The notes under the pieces were generated by a model that was given only the letters and a program-made list of their open reading frames with translations, ran no database searches and had not been told where the DNA came from. Shown one piece after another: positions 34,626 through 47,527 of a stretch of DNA of 64,000 nucleotides. Source of the DNA: Verrucomicrobiia bacterium (GTDB lineage: Bacteria; Verrucomicrobiota; Verrucomicrobiia; Opitutales; Cerasicoccaceae); the NCBI GenBank assembly GCA_030432235.1, contig JAUIHT010000003.1, forward strand, positions 62,001 to 126,000, given 5' to 3'. How positions within the stretch are numbered: the first letter of the stretch is position 1; every line of letters starts with the position of its first letter. Position numbers and translations under genes: made by a program.

Positions 34626-35539
34626 CACCGATCAACAAATCTGCCTTATGGAAGAAGCGCCTGGGTGACTGGGTACTGAATCCGTACGTAGGCTGTGAGC
34701 ATGGCTGCAAGCATTGCTATTGCCCGGCCATGCCCGGTGTTAAATTCAGCAACCATGGCCGCACACAGGAAGAATGGGGCGCATACCTGTATCCGAAAGA
34801 TAATTTAGTGGCTTCCTTGCGGGAGCAACTGCGCAACTTTACTCCAGATAAAGCGAATGTAACCCGCTGGGGCGACGGTTGGTTGTTGATGTCATTTTTG
34901 ACCGATTGCTACACCCCCGCAGAGGCAAAACTCGGCTTAACACGTGAATGCCTGAAGCTCATCCTCGAAGCAGGCCATAAGGTTCGACTACAAACACGAT
35001 CACCGCTTATCGAGCGGGACTTTGATATTTTGAGGGCCCACCGTGACCAAGTGCTCGTTGGAACATCGCTTCCCTACCTGAGTGACAAGCTTGCACGTGT
35101 CTTGGAGCCGCGGGCACCATCGCCAAAGCGTCGCTTAAGAATGCTAGAGAAAGCTGTAGACGAAGGACTCGAAGTTTACGTAGCTATCGCACCGTTTATG
35201 CCTTTCCACGATCGCAAGGAAGTGGACAAAGTCCACGAAGTTATTCGACCCCTGCAACCACGGGAGGTATTCTGCGAAGTGCTGAATCCGAAAGGTAAAA
35301 ATATTGAGATGATGCGGTCAGCGCTAAAAGCGACCTATCCAGCACATTATGTGAGACTCAATAATTACACTCTCGAATACTGGGCAAAGTTTACATTCAA
35401 AGTGCTCAATTATGGAGTAAAAGAAGTAAATCGCTTCATTCCTTGGCCGGATACACAACAACTGTGGCGAAAGCACCTCCAAGCTGCACAGGTAAAATTT
35501 CTGGAATCATATCTTCCCGAAGAATTGCGTACTGTGTAA
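34622..35539 (+). CDS. radical SAM protein (SplB-like), partner of TcmP
   Basis: The radical SAM cluster motif CxxxCxxC is present as GCEHGCKHCYCP near residues 24-35, preceded by LNPYVG, the SPL/COG1533 arrangement. The core continues as LLMSFLTDCYTPAE, RLQTRSPL and VLVGTSLPY. The family includes spore photoproduct lyase, a DNA thymine-acting enzyme, but other substrates occur. It is translationally coupled to the TcmP-like gene (ATGA overlap). The probable pairing of this Cys-rich protein with TcmP supports a joint modification reaction. The target is unknown. Confidence 0.78.
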   Translation: MTPINKSALWKKRLGDWVLNPYVGCEHGCKHCYCPAMPGVKFSNHGRTQEEWGAYLYPKDNLVASLREQLRNFTPDKANVTRWGDGWLLMSFLTDCYTPAEAKLGLTRECLKLILEAGHKVRLQTRSPLIERDFDILRAHRDQVLVGTSLPYLSDKLARVLEPRAPSPKRRLRMLEKAVDEGLEVYVAIAPFMPFHDRKEVDKVHEVIRPLQPREVFCEVLNPKGKNIEMMRSALKATYPAHYVRLNNYTLEYWAKFTFKVLNYGVKEVNRFIPWPDTQQLWRKHLQAAQVKFLESYLPEELRTV

Positions 35540-35816
35540 TTTACAGGCCATTCGTTGGGCTTAACAAAACGGATGATTCCACGGGACAATTGGTCAGTTC
35601 CACGGAGCGAAAGGCAGATTGATCCACGCAGAAGGCCCGACAAGCACGCTTAATCTTAGCCATGCCACCGGCTAATAGTTAGGCCGGATTCCGCCTAGCA
35701 GACGCAGAGGTGCTTATTTATACTGGACAGCCGCCGCAGCATTACGAAAAGTTATAGACGGTGCCCGGCCTTTGGCCGCGCCAAACCCTCTGACTTAACC
35801 TGATTTTTCCTGACTT

Positions 35817-36602
35817 ATGAGCGACGTTCCAAAAGTCGTGATTCCCTCGCTGGCGAAAAAATACCTGATGGCTGGAAGCGGCCTGGTATTAGTACTCTTT
35901 GTACTCGGCCACATGCTGGGGAACCTGCAGTTCTTCCTCGGGCCGGAGGTCATCAACGCCTACGCCTACCATTTGCATCACTTGCCCGGGCATCCGGTCA
36001 CGCTGTGGATCATCCGGCTCATCCTGCTGACCTGCCTGGTGGTACACGTGTGGATGGCCGTCCTGCTGACCATCGAGAACAAGCACGCCCGCGGTAACGA
36101 CAGCTACGCGCAGAAGCACAGCAACGTCGCCTCCTACGCCGCCCGCACCATGCCGGTGACCGGCGTCGTGCTGCTGCTCTTCATCATTTTGCACATCCTG
36201 CAGTTCACCACCCGCGTGGTGCCGGAGGATTACAACGCCACCATCGGCGAGGCCCCCATCGAAGTCGCCCACGTGCAGATCGAGTTCTTCGACGTCTTCG
36301 CCATGATGGTGAAGGGCTTCTCCGACCCGCTCTTCGCGGGCATCTACATCATCGCCGTCGGGCTGCTCTGCATGCACCTCAGCCACGGCGTCAGCAGTAT
36401 GTTCCAGAGCATCGGCTGGCGCAACGAAATCTGGCGTAAGCGCCTGCACTGCATCGCGCTGCTGTACGGCTGGGTTGTTTTCCTGGGCTTCGCCGCCATA
36501 CCGTTCTCCGTCCTGGCCTTCGGCCACGGCAAGGAATACCTGGCCGACAAGGAAGCGCAATGGGCCGCCGCGCCGGCCGTCACCACCGAAATTTCCCACT
36601 AG
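35817..36602 (+). CDS. sdhC: succinate dehydrogenase cytochrome b subunit
   Basis: The single membrane subunit of a type B succinate dehydrogenase/fumarate reductase (b558 family): five hydrophobic helices with heme-ligand histidines in VLGHMLGNLQFF, HHLPGHPVTLW, VHVWMAVLLT, LFIILHILQF and LCMHLSHGVSSMFQS. It transfers electrons from the Fe-S subunit to the quinone pool. It begins the sdhCAB operon and is 12 bp from sdhA. The 277-bp upstream space holds a small hairpin near 35680 and a TATACT box at 35719; I see no gene in it. Confidence 0.93.
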   Translation: MSDVPKVVIPSLAKKYLMAGSGLVLVLFVLGHMLGNLQFFLGPEVINAYAYHLHHLPGHPVTLWIIRLILLTCLVVHVWMAVLLTIENKHARGNDSYAQKHSNVASYAARTMPVTGVVLLLFIILHILQFTTRVVPEDYNATIGEAPIEVAHVQIEFFDVFAMMVKGFSDPLFAGIYIIAVGLLCMHLSHGVSSMFQSIGWRNEIWRKRLHCIALLYGWVVFLGFAAIPFSVLAFGHGKEYLADKEAQWAAAPAVTTEISH

Positions 36603-36614
36603 GAGGCATTTGAC

Positions 36615-38582
<1,968 letters not shown>

Positions 38583-38603
38583 TTTGCCACACAGAGATTT
38601 GTC

Positions 38604-39365
38604 ATGAAGCTAAATCTAAGAGTTTGGAGACAGCAGAGCCACGAAAGCCCCGGCGGCTTCGGCGATTACACCCTTTCCGATGTCTCGGAGGATTCCTCCT
38701 TCCTTGAGATGCTCGACATCCTCAACGAGGAGCTGATCGAGAAAGGCGAGGAGCCCGTGGCCTTCGACCACGACTGCCGCGAGGGCATCTGCGGTATGTG
38801 TTCGCTGATTATCAACGGTAACGCCCACGGCCCGGAAACGGCGACCACAGTCTGCCAGCTCCACATGCGGCACTTCAGCGACGGTGACACCATCACCATC
38901 GAGCCCTGGCGCGCCCGTGCTTTCCCGGTGATCAAGGACCTCATCGTCGACCGCACCGCCTTCGACAACATCGTCCAGGCCGGCGGCTTCATCACCGCCC
39001 GCACCGGCAGCGCGCCCGACGCCAACGAGATTCCCATTCCCAAGCCCATCGCCGACAAGGCCATGGACGCCGCCGCCTGCATCGGCTGTGGCGCCTGTGT
39101 GGCAGCCTGCCCCAACGGCGCGGCCATGCTCTTCACCTCGGCCAAGTGCAGCCAGCTCAACATGCTGCCTCAGGGCCAGGGCGAAAAGGACAACCGCGTC
39201 CTCAAGATGGTCGCCGCCATGGACGACAACGGCTTCGGTAACTGCACCAACTACGGTGAGTGCCAGGCGGTCTGCCCGAAGGAAATCACGCTGGACTTCA
39301 TCGCCAAGATGAACCGCGATTACGCCACCGCCAAGATTCACAAGTTCTTCGGAGCCGCCAGCTAA
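38604..39365 (+). CDS. sdhB: succinate dehydrogenase iron-sulfur subunit
   Basis: Three Fe-S clusters are visible: the plant-type [2Fe-2S] ligands in [11 protein letters not shown] with a later Cys, the [4Fe-4S] motif [12 protein letters not shown], and a [15 protein letters not shown] region for the third cluster. The 253-residue length fits the type B subunit. It passes electrons from SdhA to the heme/quinone site in SdhC and is the last gene of the operon, followed 22 bp later by a strong hairpin terminator. Confidence 0.95.
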   Translation: MKLNLRVWRQQSHESPGGFGDYTLSDVSEDSSFLEMLDILNEELIEKGEEPVAFDHDCREGICGMCSLIINGNAHGPETATTVCQLHMRHFSDGDTITIEPWRARAFPVIKDLIVDRTAFDNIVQAGGFITARTGSAPDANEIPIPKPIADKAMDAAACIGCGACVAACPNGAAMLFTSAKCSQLNMLPQGQGEKDNRVLKMVAAMDDNGFGNCTNYGECQAVCPKEITLDFIAKMNRDYATAKIHKFFGAAS

Positions 39366-39386
39366 CGTAACAAGCACGGCTTTTTC

Positions 39387-39411
39387 AGGCTGCCTTCGGG
39401 CAGCCTTTTTT
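39387..39411 (+). terminator. Rho-independent terminator after sdhB
   Basis: AGGCTGCC-TTCG-GGCAGCCT is a perfect 8-bp stem with a stable UUCG tetraloop, followed by a T run. It should end the sdhCAB transcript. Confidence 0.92.
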
Positions 39412-39452
39412 GTGTCCACATAAAAACTTCTCGAAAAAGGGAGTTGCGCTGA

Positions 39453-39517
39453 CCGGGTGCTTTCCCAAAAACAATAGACCCGGGCGGAAAAGGCTTTTTC
39501 GTCCGGTTTTTATTTTT
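39453..39517 (+). promoter_or_regulatory. hairpin terminator/possible attenuator upstream of pyrG
   Basis: CCGGGCGGAAAA (39480-39491) pairs over 12 positions (two G-U) with TTTTTCGTCCGG (39495-39506) across a GGC loop, and is followed by TTTTTATTTTT. A second element, CCGGGT at 39453-39458, is complementary to ACCCGG at 39478-39483, which overlaps the first stem; the two pairings exclude each other. The hairpin ends 25 bp before pyrG and 70 bp after a complete sdhB terminator, so regulation of pyrG is likelier than backup termination. This is a structural inference only. Confidence 0.6.
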
Positions 39518-39531
39518 ACTACTTTCATACC

Positions 39532-41181
39532 ATGGCAGAGGAGGCAAAGCAGCGCCCTAAAAAATACATATTCGTAACCGGCGGGGTCGTCAGCTCGCTG
39601 GGAAAGGGCCTGACCGCCGCCGCCCTCGGCGCCTTGCTGGAACAACGCGGGCTCACTTGCCGCCTCCAGAAGTTCGACCCCTACCTGAACGTCGACCCGG
39701 GCACGATGAATCCCTTCCAGCATGGCGAGGTGTACGTCCTCGACGACGGGGCGGAGACCGACCTCGACCTGGGCCACTACGAGCGCTTTACCAGCGGCAG
39801 CCTCTCCCGCTTCAACAACCTGACCAGCGGCCAGGTCTACGAGTCCATCATCCAAAAAGAGCGCCGGGGCGAGTTTCTCGGCAAGACCGTGCAGGTCATC
39901 CCGCACGTCACCGACGAAATCCAGAAGCGCATCTTTGAGGCCAGTGACGACGTCGACGTGCTCATCACGGAGATCGGTGGAACCGTCGGAGACATCGAGG
40001 GCCTGCCCTTCCTGGAAGCCCTCCGTCAATTTTCCCTCAAAGTGGGCCGCGAAAACGCGCTTTTCATCCACTGCACGCTCATCCCGTACCTGAAGGCCGC
40101 CGGAGAGCTCAAGACGAAGCCCTCGCAGCAGTCCGTGGCCAAGCTCCGCGAAATCGGCATCCAGCCGGACATTCTGGTCTGCCGCACCGAGCAGCCGGTC
40201 AGCCAGGAAATCCGCGAGAAGCTCAGCCTCTTCTGCAACATCCCGGTCAAGGCCGTCATCGAGGAGATGGATGTGGAAACCTCCATCTACGAACTCCCTC
40301 TGGCCCTGGCCCAGGAAAACCTCGACGATCTGGTGGTCGACCACCTGCGCCTGGACGCCCCGGACAGCGACATGCACGTCTGGAAAAGCGTCGTGCGCCG
40401 CCTGAAGTACCCGGCTGGCCGCGTCGACATCGGTGTGGTCGGCAAGTACATCGAGCTGCAGGACGCCTACAAGAGCGTTTACGAAAGCCTGACCCATGGC
40501 GGCATCTCGAACGACTGCGGCATCAACATCGTACGCATCGACAGTGAGGCCATCGAGGAGGACGGCGCCGAGGCTCACCTCAAGGGCCTGGACGGCATTT
40601 GCGTGCCAGGCGGCTTTGGCGGACGCGGTATCGAGGGTAAAATCGCAGCCGCTCAATATGCCCGGGAGAAGATGCTGCCTTACTTCGGCCTCTGCCTGGG
40701 CATGCAAATCCTTGTCATTGAGTACGCCCGCAACGTCGCCGGCTACCCCAATGCCAACAGCACCGAATTTGCCGAAGACTGCGAGACACCCGTCATCGAC
40801 CTCATGCCCGACCAGCGCGGCGTGACCGACAAGGGCGCAACCATGCGCCTGGGCTCCTGGCCCTGCGAGCTCTTACCCGAGACCCTCTCCTGGCAGGCCT
40901 ACGCACAGAAGCGCAACGCCCCCGGCGGCGAGTTCCTCATCTACGAGCGCCACCGCCATCGCTACGAGTTTAACAACGACTTCCGTGACATCCTGACCCG
41001 TAGCGGCCTGCGCATCGGAGGGGTCAACCCCGAGCGCAATCTGGTAGAAATCTCAGAAGTGGTGGACCACCCCTGGATGCTCGGCGTGCAGTTCCACCCC
41101 GAGTTCAAGAGCAAGCCCAACGATGCGCATCCGCTCTTCGCCGCCTTCATCAAGGCGGCCATGGCAAAACGCAAAGGCTAA
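39532..41181 (+). CDS. pyrG: CTP synthase
   Basis: PyrG aminates UTP to CTP. The synthase domain starts with [26 protein letters not shown], the nucleotide-binding site, and [42 protein letters not shown]. The C-terminal glutaminase has [13 protein letters not shown], the nucleophile Cys in [18 protein letters not shown] and the His/Glu pair in [12 protein letters not shown]. The 549-residue length is normal. A terminator-like hairpin lies just upstream. It is convergent with the fourth PEP-CTERM gene, with 6 bp between the two stops. Confidence 0.97.
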   Translation: MAEEAKQRPKKYIFVTGGVVSSLGKGLTAAALGALLEQRGLTCRLQKFDPYLNVDPGTMNPFQHGEVYVLDDGAETDLDLGHYERFTSGSLSRFNNLTSGQVYESIIQKERRGEFLGKTVQVIPHVTDEIQKRIFEASDDVDVLITEIGGTVGDIEGLPFLEALRQFSLKVGRENALFIHCTLIPYLKAAGELKTKPSQQSVAKLREIGIQPDILVCRTEQPVSQEIREKLSLFCNIPVKAVIEEMDVETSIYELPLALAQENLDDLVVDHLRLDAPDSDMHVWKSVVRRLKYPAGRVDIGVVGKYIELQDAYKSVYESLTHGGISNDCGINIVRIDSEAIEEDGAEAHLKGLDGICVPGGFGGRGIEGKIAAAQYAREKMLPYFGLCLGMQILVIEYARNVAGYPNANSTEFAEDCETPVIDLMPDQRGVTDKGATMRLGSWPCELLPETLSWQAYAQKRNAPGGEFLIYERHRHRYEFNNDFRDILTRSGLRIGGVNPERNLVEISEVVDHPWMLGVQFHPEFKSKPNDAHPLFAAFIKAAMAKRKG

Positions 41182-41187
41182 CAACGG

Positions 41188-41778
41188 TTAAGCCCGCCGG
41201 CGGCGAACCACGAAAAACGCCACGGCGGCCAAGGCCAGGGCGGCCCAAGAAGGCTCCGGCACGTTGGAGGCCTCGTCGCTGATGATGTTACCGGCGGAAT
41301 CGATCATGAAAACGCTGAACGGCGTATCGGTTACATTTGGCACCGCCAGCAAAAAGTTCTCCGGGGTCGCCGAGCCGTCAGCCGAGGTCCGTGTGCCGGC
41401 GCGCAGTTTCATGTTGGCGGTGGTGGTGGGCTCATCGCCCAGGCCCCACACCAACTGTAAATTGGTCAAAAGATGATTGTCCGCATTCGAAAAACCAAAA
41501 ATCCCCGTGCCGGAAGTCGTTCCGCCACTATTGCCCCAGCCCGCAGTCCCTCCATGGAAGTGGACTTCATTGGTACTATTGCCGCTAAAGGCATCCTGAA
41601 TTACAATACCGTAACCGGTCGTGAGGCCCGTTGTGACATTGGAGAAATAGAGCGTCTCCGGGAAAGTCACCGTCAGCGGCGTACCGTTGCCGCCGGAAAT
41701 GGATAGATTGACGGCAGCGTGCCCAGGCAGAAGGCCCGCCAAAAGAAACAAAAGCAGTGGAAGCAGGTGTGTTCGCAT
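41188..41778 (-). CDS. PEP-CTERM protein (paralogue 4)
   Basis: From ATG 41778 the product begins with the signal peptide MRTHLLPLLLFLLAGLLPGHA, then VNLSISGGNGTPLTVTFPE, which parallels the start of the proteins at 28751 and 29531. The C-terminus is VPEPSWAALALAAVAFFVVRRRR, a PEP-CTERM-like sorting tail ending in Arg residues. The frame extends upstream to 41862, but that part lacks signal-peptide features. It is convergent with pyrG and divergent from the histidine kinase. Confidence 0.82.
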   Translation of the reverse strand: MRTHLLPLLLFLLAGLLPGHAAVNLSISGGNGTPLTVTFPETLYFSNVTTGLTTGYGIVIQDAFSGNSTNEVHFHGGTAGWGNSGGTTSGTGIFGFSNADNHLLTNLQLVWGLGDEPTTTANMKLRAGTRTSADGSATPENFLLAVPNVTDTPFSVFMIDSAGNIISDEASNVPEPSWAALALAAVAFFVVRRRRA

Positions 41779-41839
41779 GAGAAACCCATAAGCTTTTTTT
41801 ATTCTGGTTAAAAGCATAATCGCTTGTCGCCAAGTTATC

Positions 41840-41876
41840 GAAAAGCAGATCGTGATTGGCAAACCGCCTGCTTTTC
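41840..41876. promoter_or_regulatory. 9-bp inverted repeat between divergent genes
   Basis: GAAAAGCAG (41840-41848) is perfectly matched by CTGCTTTTC (41868-41876), 19 bp apart, just upstream of the histidine kinase gene. It may be an operator or a leader hairpin; no regulator is known. Confidence 0.35.
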
Positions 41877-41888
41877 ATCTAGGGTATT

Positions 41889-44059
<2,171 letters not shown>

Positions 44060-44063
<4 letters not shown>

Positions 44064-45232
44064 GGCGCCACCGCACCCCAGTGCTGATCGGCAAAGTCCA
44101 GGTAACGGGCCCAATCGTACTCGGTCAGGCTGTGCTCCCCGGTTTTGATATGATAACCGATACTGCCATCGGCCACGGGTGAATCCAAAGGTGGCATCCC
44201 TTCAGCCTCCAAGCCCGGCATGCCGTACAAATCGTACACCGGACTGGCATGAACACAGGAGAGAAATTCGCCTTCCGGGTCCGCCCAGGCGTCTTCGCTC
44301 GAACTGGCGACATAGACCGGTCGCGGAGCCATGAGCGCGATCAGCATGTGCTGATCCACCGGCAGCTCATCCTCGCGATCATTGAACCCCTTGTAATTCT
44401 CGCAAAACCAATGCGGGAAATTCTCGTTGATCACTCGGACACTCTCGCCCTGCTTGCGGCGGGCCAATGCCGCCCCGGTGCAACCTGAGTTATTGCTGAC
44501 CGCCATCGCGAAACGCTCGTCTTCCGCCGCCGCCCAGAGCGCCGCTTTACCGCCCCGCGAATGCCCGATGACGGCAATGCGGGATGCATCAATGTCGCTG
44601 TCCGTCTCCAAGTAGTCCAAGGCGCGACTGGCACCCCAGGCCCAGGCAGCAATGGCGCCCCACGCATCCGGTGCGCGCTCTCCGGACGGATCGAAGATGC
44701 CGTGGACGCCGTTCTGGAAACCATCGTGCTCATCTGGGTCCGCATCGGAGTAGTGAAAGGCGGCGCCCACGTAACCGCGCCGGACTATCTCCTCCGCCGG
44801 CCAGAACTCGGACTTTGTTTCCCGGGTGGGGTCGATATGACGACGTGAACGATTGCAAATAAACAGGAACCCCGGCACGGGCTTCTCCACGTGGTTGGGG
44901 ATGAAGAGCACCAAATGAATGACGCCCTCACCACCGGGACCGGAAAAATGGATGTCCACCAGTTTGCGCGTGGCCGCGCCGTCCATCGCCTGCGGGTCGA
45001 CGTCGTGAACAGCGAAGCTCATGTCCTCCGGCCGCCCTACCGGCGCACGCCCGTAAACATTTTCCCGGAACAACTCCAAGACCTCCGGACGACGCGCCTG
45101 CTCCCAGTCACGGCTGTCCGTGACCGGCTCCCCGGATTGGGTGACCAATAATTTTGGCAAGTCCATGGATTCGCCGGCGCGCAGGGCACAAGCCGCTATG
45201 AAAAGGGTAACAACTAGAACTACGTACCTCAC
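44060..45232 (-). CDS. CE15-like glucuronoyl esterase (alpha/beta-hydrolase)
   Basis: A signal peptide (MRYVVLVVTLFIAACALRAG) is followed by an alpha/beta-hydrolase. The nucleophile Ser lies in VIGHSRGGKAALWAAA (GHSRGGK), with APRPVYVASSSEDAWADPEGEFLS and a C-terminal His in GYHIKTGEHSLT, the arrangement seen in CE15 4-O-methyl-glucuronoyl methylesterases and related acetylxylan esterases. Such enzymes cut ester links in plant or algal polysaccharide. The gene lies 18 bp after ovoA on the same strand. Exact activity is uncertain; the periplasmic location is inferred from the signal. Confidence 0.78.
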
Positions 45233-45250
45233 GTTGGAGGGAAAGCTACG

Positions 45251-47389
45251 TCAAAGCTTTTTCCAAAAGGTCACCTCGGTCAGGAAGTGCTCGAAGCGAC
45301 GGGCATTTCCGCGCAGTGCGAAAGGCAGGCTGACTGGCTCGCCCTCTTCCGTGAAGTGCTCGCCGAGGATGGCCTGCAGGGAGTCACGGGTAAAGACGGA
45401 CTCGCCGGTGGCGTCCTTGAAACCGCCGAGCCAGTGCGCCCTGTCCGTGTGCTCCGCCGACCAGTCGTTGGTGCAGGCGATCACCAGAAGCCCACCAGAG
45501 TTGAGCCGCTCGTGCACGGACTGGAGGAAATTCGCCGGCTGGTAGGAACGCTCCAGGAGGTTGTTGACCAGAATCAGATCGTAGCCCTTGTAGAGCTCCT
45601 TCATATTGGAGAGGTCGGCCTGAAGGAACTCCACCTTGGCGCGGGAGGCGTCGAGCCCGAGGTCCTTCAAGTGGCTCTGGCGATACTCGACGAGTTCGCC
45701 TTCAAGCGGAATCTCCCACTGCGTATAGCCCTTGTCGACCATCTCGACGCCGATGCGGATGGTGCGGGCGGTCGGGTCGATGGCGGTTACCTTGTCGAAG
45801 CCGACGGCCAGTTCGAAAGCACTGCGTCCGGTTTTGCAGCCCAGCTCCAGGGCGGCCCCGCGCGGCTTATCGGCCATGCGGTCGAGGCAGATCTGCGCTA
45901 TCTTCTCGGCGTAGTTGTCGAGCCCGAGGGCATCCGGGCCGTAATGGGCCTCACAATACGGGACGACATCGGGGTCGGTCTCGTAGCGGTCGTCGACGAT
46001 GACCACCTCGGCCTCGCTCTCGATGTAGCGGAAGCCGGCGTGCTGGTAAAAGTGGCGGCGGAAGGCATAGCGTGAATCGCGCGTGGCCTCGTTCCCGGTG
46101 GATATCCAGGAGCCGCCCTTGATGAGGTTGTGCTTGGTGTCGAAGGTCGGCGTGGAGAAATCATCGTAGAGCGGATGCACGGCGAAGCCCGGGAAGCCCG
46201 CGATGGGCGTCTCGGTGTGCTGCCAGACGTTGCCCATGACGTCGTAGAAGCCAGCACCGAAAGCGAAGGTATCCACTGGCACGGACGAAGCCGCGACCTC
46301 GAGGTTGAGGTTGCCCGGAGCTTTTGTCCAGGCAGTCACATCGGGTGTACCGGAGACATCCAGCAGGCGGTACCACTCGGCTTCAGTGGGGAGGCGAACC
46401 GGCTGGCCGGTCTTGGCGGCCTTCCAGTTGCAGAAGGCTTTCGCCTCAAGATTGTTGACTTCCACCGGCCAGGACCAGGGCATGTCGATTTCCTCAATCA
46501 TGCAGCGCAGGCGGTAGTTGCCCGCTTCGTCCTTGAGCCAAAAGCGCGGCATACCGCGAGCTTCGTAGGTGGCCCAGTTCCAGCCCTCGTCGGTCCAATA
46601 GTCGCGGGTCGTGTAGCCACCATCCTCGATGAACTCCAGATACTCGCGATTGCTGACCAGGAACTTCGACGCCTTGAACTCGGTGACGTCCACCTCGTGC
46701 TCGCCGTATTCGTTATCCCAGCCGTAGAGCGGAGAGTCCGCGGGCTTGCCGAGCTTGACCGTCGCCCCGGCAACCGGGATGAGCTCGTTGGCGGGCGCCT
46801 CGTGGTCCTCGGGACAAACGCACCAGGCCGGATGTGTTTTCAGCATGGACAACGGTAGGTGCCGGATGAGCACCGAGGAGGTTTCCAAATGAATACGCTC
46901 GTGCTCGATGCCCATCATGATGACCCAGAACGGGCTGTCCCAACCGATGGGCAGGCTGATATCCGCCTCGCTGATGAGCTGGTCGATGGCTTCGCGGGCC
47001 TTGGCGCGGTACTGCTTGACACGCTCGACGGTAGGCCAGTCGTAGTGAGCCTCGTTGAGATCGTCCCAGCTCATCTCGTCGACGCCAACGGCGCACATGC
47101 GCTCCAGCTCGGGGTCGAGGCGCTTGGGCAGGTATTTGCCCAACACGAGCTTGTTGATGAAAAAGACGGCGGTATGGCCGTAATAGAAAATCAGCGGATG
47201 CCGCAACGGGTCAGCACGCTGGTAGTAAGCCTCGTCCGAGGCCATGACCTCGAAGAGCTGTTCGTAAACGTCAAAAGTCTGGTGGAAATAGCTGCGGATT
47301 TCCTCCCGCTTGGCTTCGGGGTCGTTGCCATTGAGGACAACGGTCAGTGGAGAGGCAATATCATCAAGGGCTAGGCTGGCAGTACTCAT
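45251..47389 (-). CDS. ovoA: 5-histidylcysteine sulfoxide synthase/methyltransferase (OvoA)
   Basis: Three domains appear in order: a DinB-like iron-binding N-terminus (LRHPLIFYYGHTAVFFINKLVLG and GIEHERIHLETSSVLIRHLP, with the His residues that hold iron), an FGE/sulfatase-type middle (ASKFLVSNREYLEFIEDGGYTTRDYW ... FYDVMGNVWQHTETPIAGF) and a C-terminal SAM methyltransferase (ALELGCKTGRSAFELA, then DLILVNNLLERSY). This is the OvoA layout that makes and N-methylates 5-histidylcysteine for ovothiol A. I start at ATG 47389 (MSTASLALDD). The CE15-like gene follows in the same direction. No ovoB lyase is visible. Confidence 0.9.
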   Translation of the reverse strand: MSTASLALDDIASPLTVVLNGNDPEAKREEIRSYFHQTFDVYEQLFEVMASDEAYYQRADPLRHPLIFYYGHTAVFFINKLVLGKYLPKRLDPELERMCAVGVDEMSWDDLNEAHYDWPTVERVKQYRAKAREAIDQLISEADISLPIGWDSPFWVIMMGIEHERIHLETSSVLIRHLPLSMLKTHPAWCVCPEDHEAPANELIPVAGATVKLGKPADSPLYGWDNEYGEHEVDVTEFKASKFLVSNREYLEFIEDGGYTTRDYWTDEGWNWATYEARGMPRFWLKDEAGNYRLRCMIEEIDMPWSWPVEVNNLEAKAFCNWKAAKTGQPVRLPTEAEWYRLLDVSGTPDVTAWTKAPGNLNLEVAASSVPVDTFAFGAGFYDVMGNVWQHTETPIAGFPGFAVHPLYDDFSTPTFDTKHNLIKGGSWISTGNEATRDSRYAFRRHFYQHAGFRYIESEAEVVIVDDRYETDPDVVPYCEAHYGPDALGLDNYAEKIAQICLDRMADKPRGAALELGCKTGRSAFELAVGFDKVTAIDPTARTIRIGVEMVDKGYTQWEIPLEGELVEYRQSHLKDLGLDASRAKVEFLQADLSNMKELYKGYDLILVNNLLERSYQPANFLQSVHERLNSGGLLVIACTNDWSAEHTDRAHWLGGFKDATGESVFTRDSLQAILGEHFTEEGEPVSLPFALRGNARRFEHFLTEVTFWKKL

Positions 47390-47474
47390 TGCGAAAAGGT
47401 TCGAGGTTAGGTTGAAGACCATTGCCTAAGTCGTACGAGCACGCAAATGCTTACGCGCTTTTTTCATCCGGAGA

Positions 47475-47503
47475 CAAAAAAGCCCGGGCGGCAAACCCGG
47501 GCT
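47475..47503 (-). terminator. Rho-independent terminator after ftsH
   Basis: On the minus strand AGCCCGGG and CCCGGGCT form an 8-bp stem with a 7-nt loop (TTTGCCG), followed by a T run. It ends the serS-tilS-ftsH operon. Confidence 0.9.
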
Positions 47504-47527
47504 GAAAAGTATCGGCTCAAACGCAGC

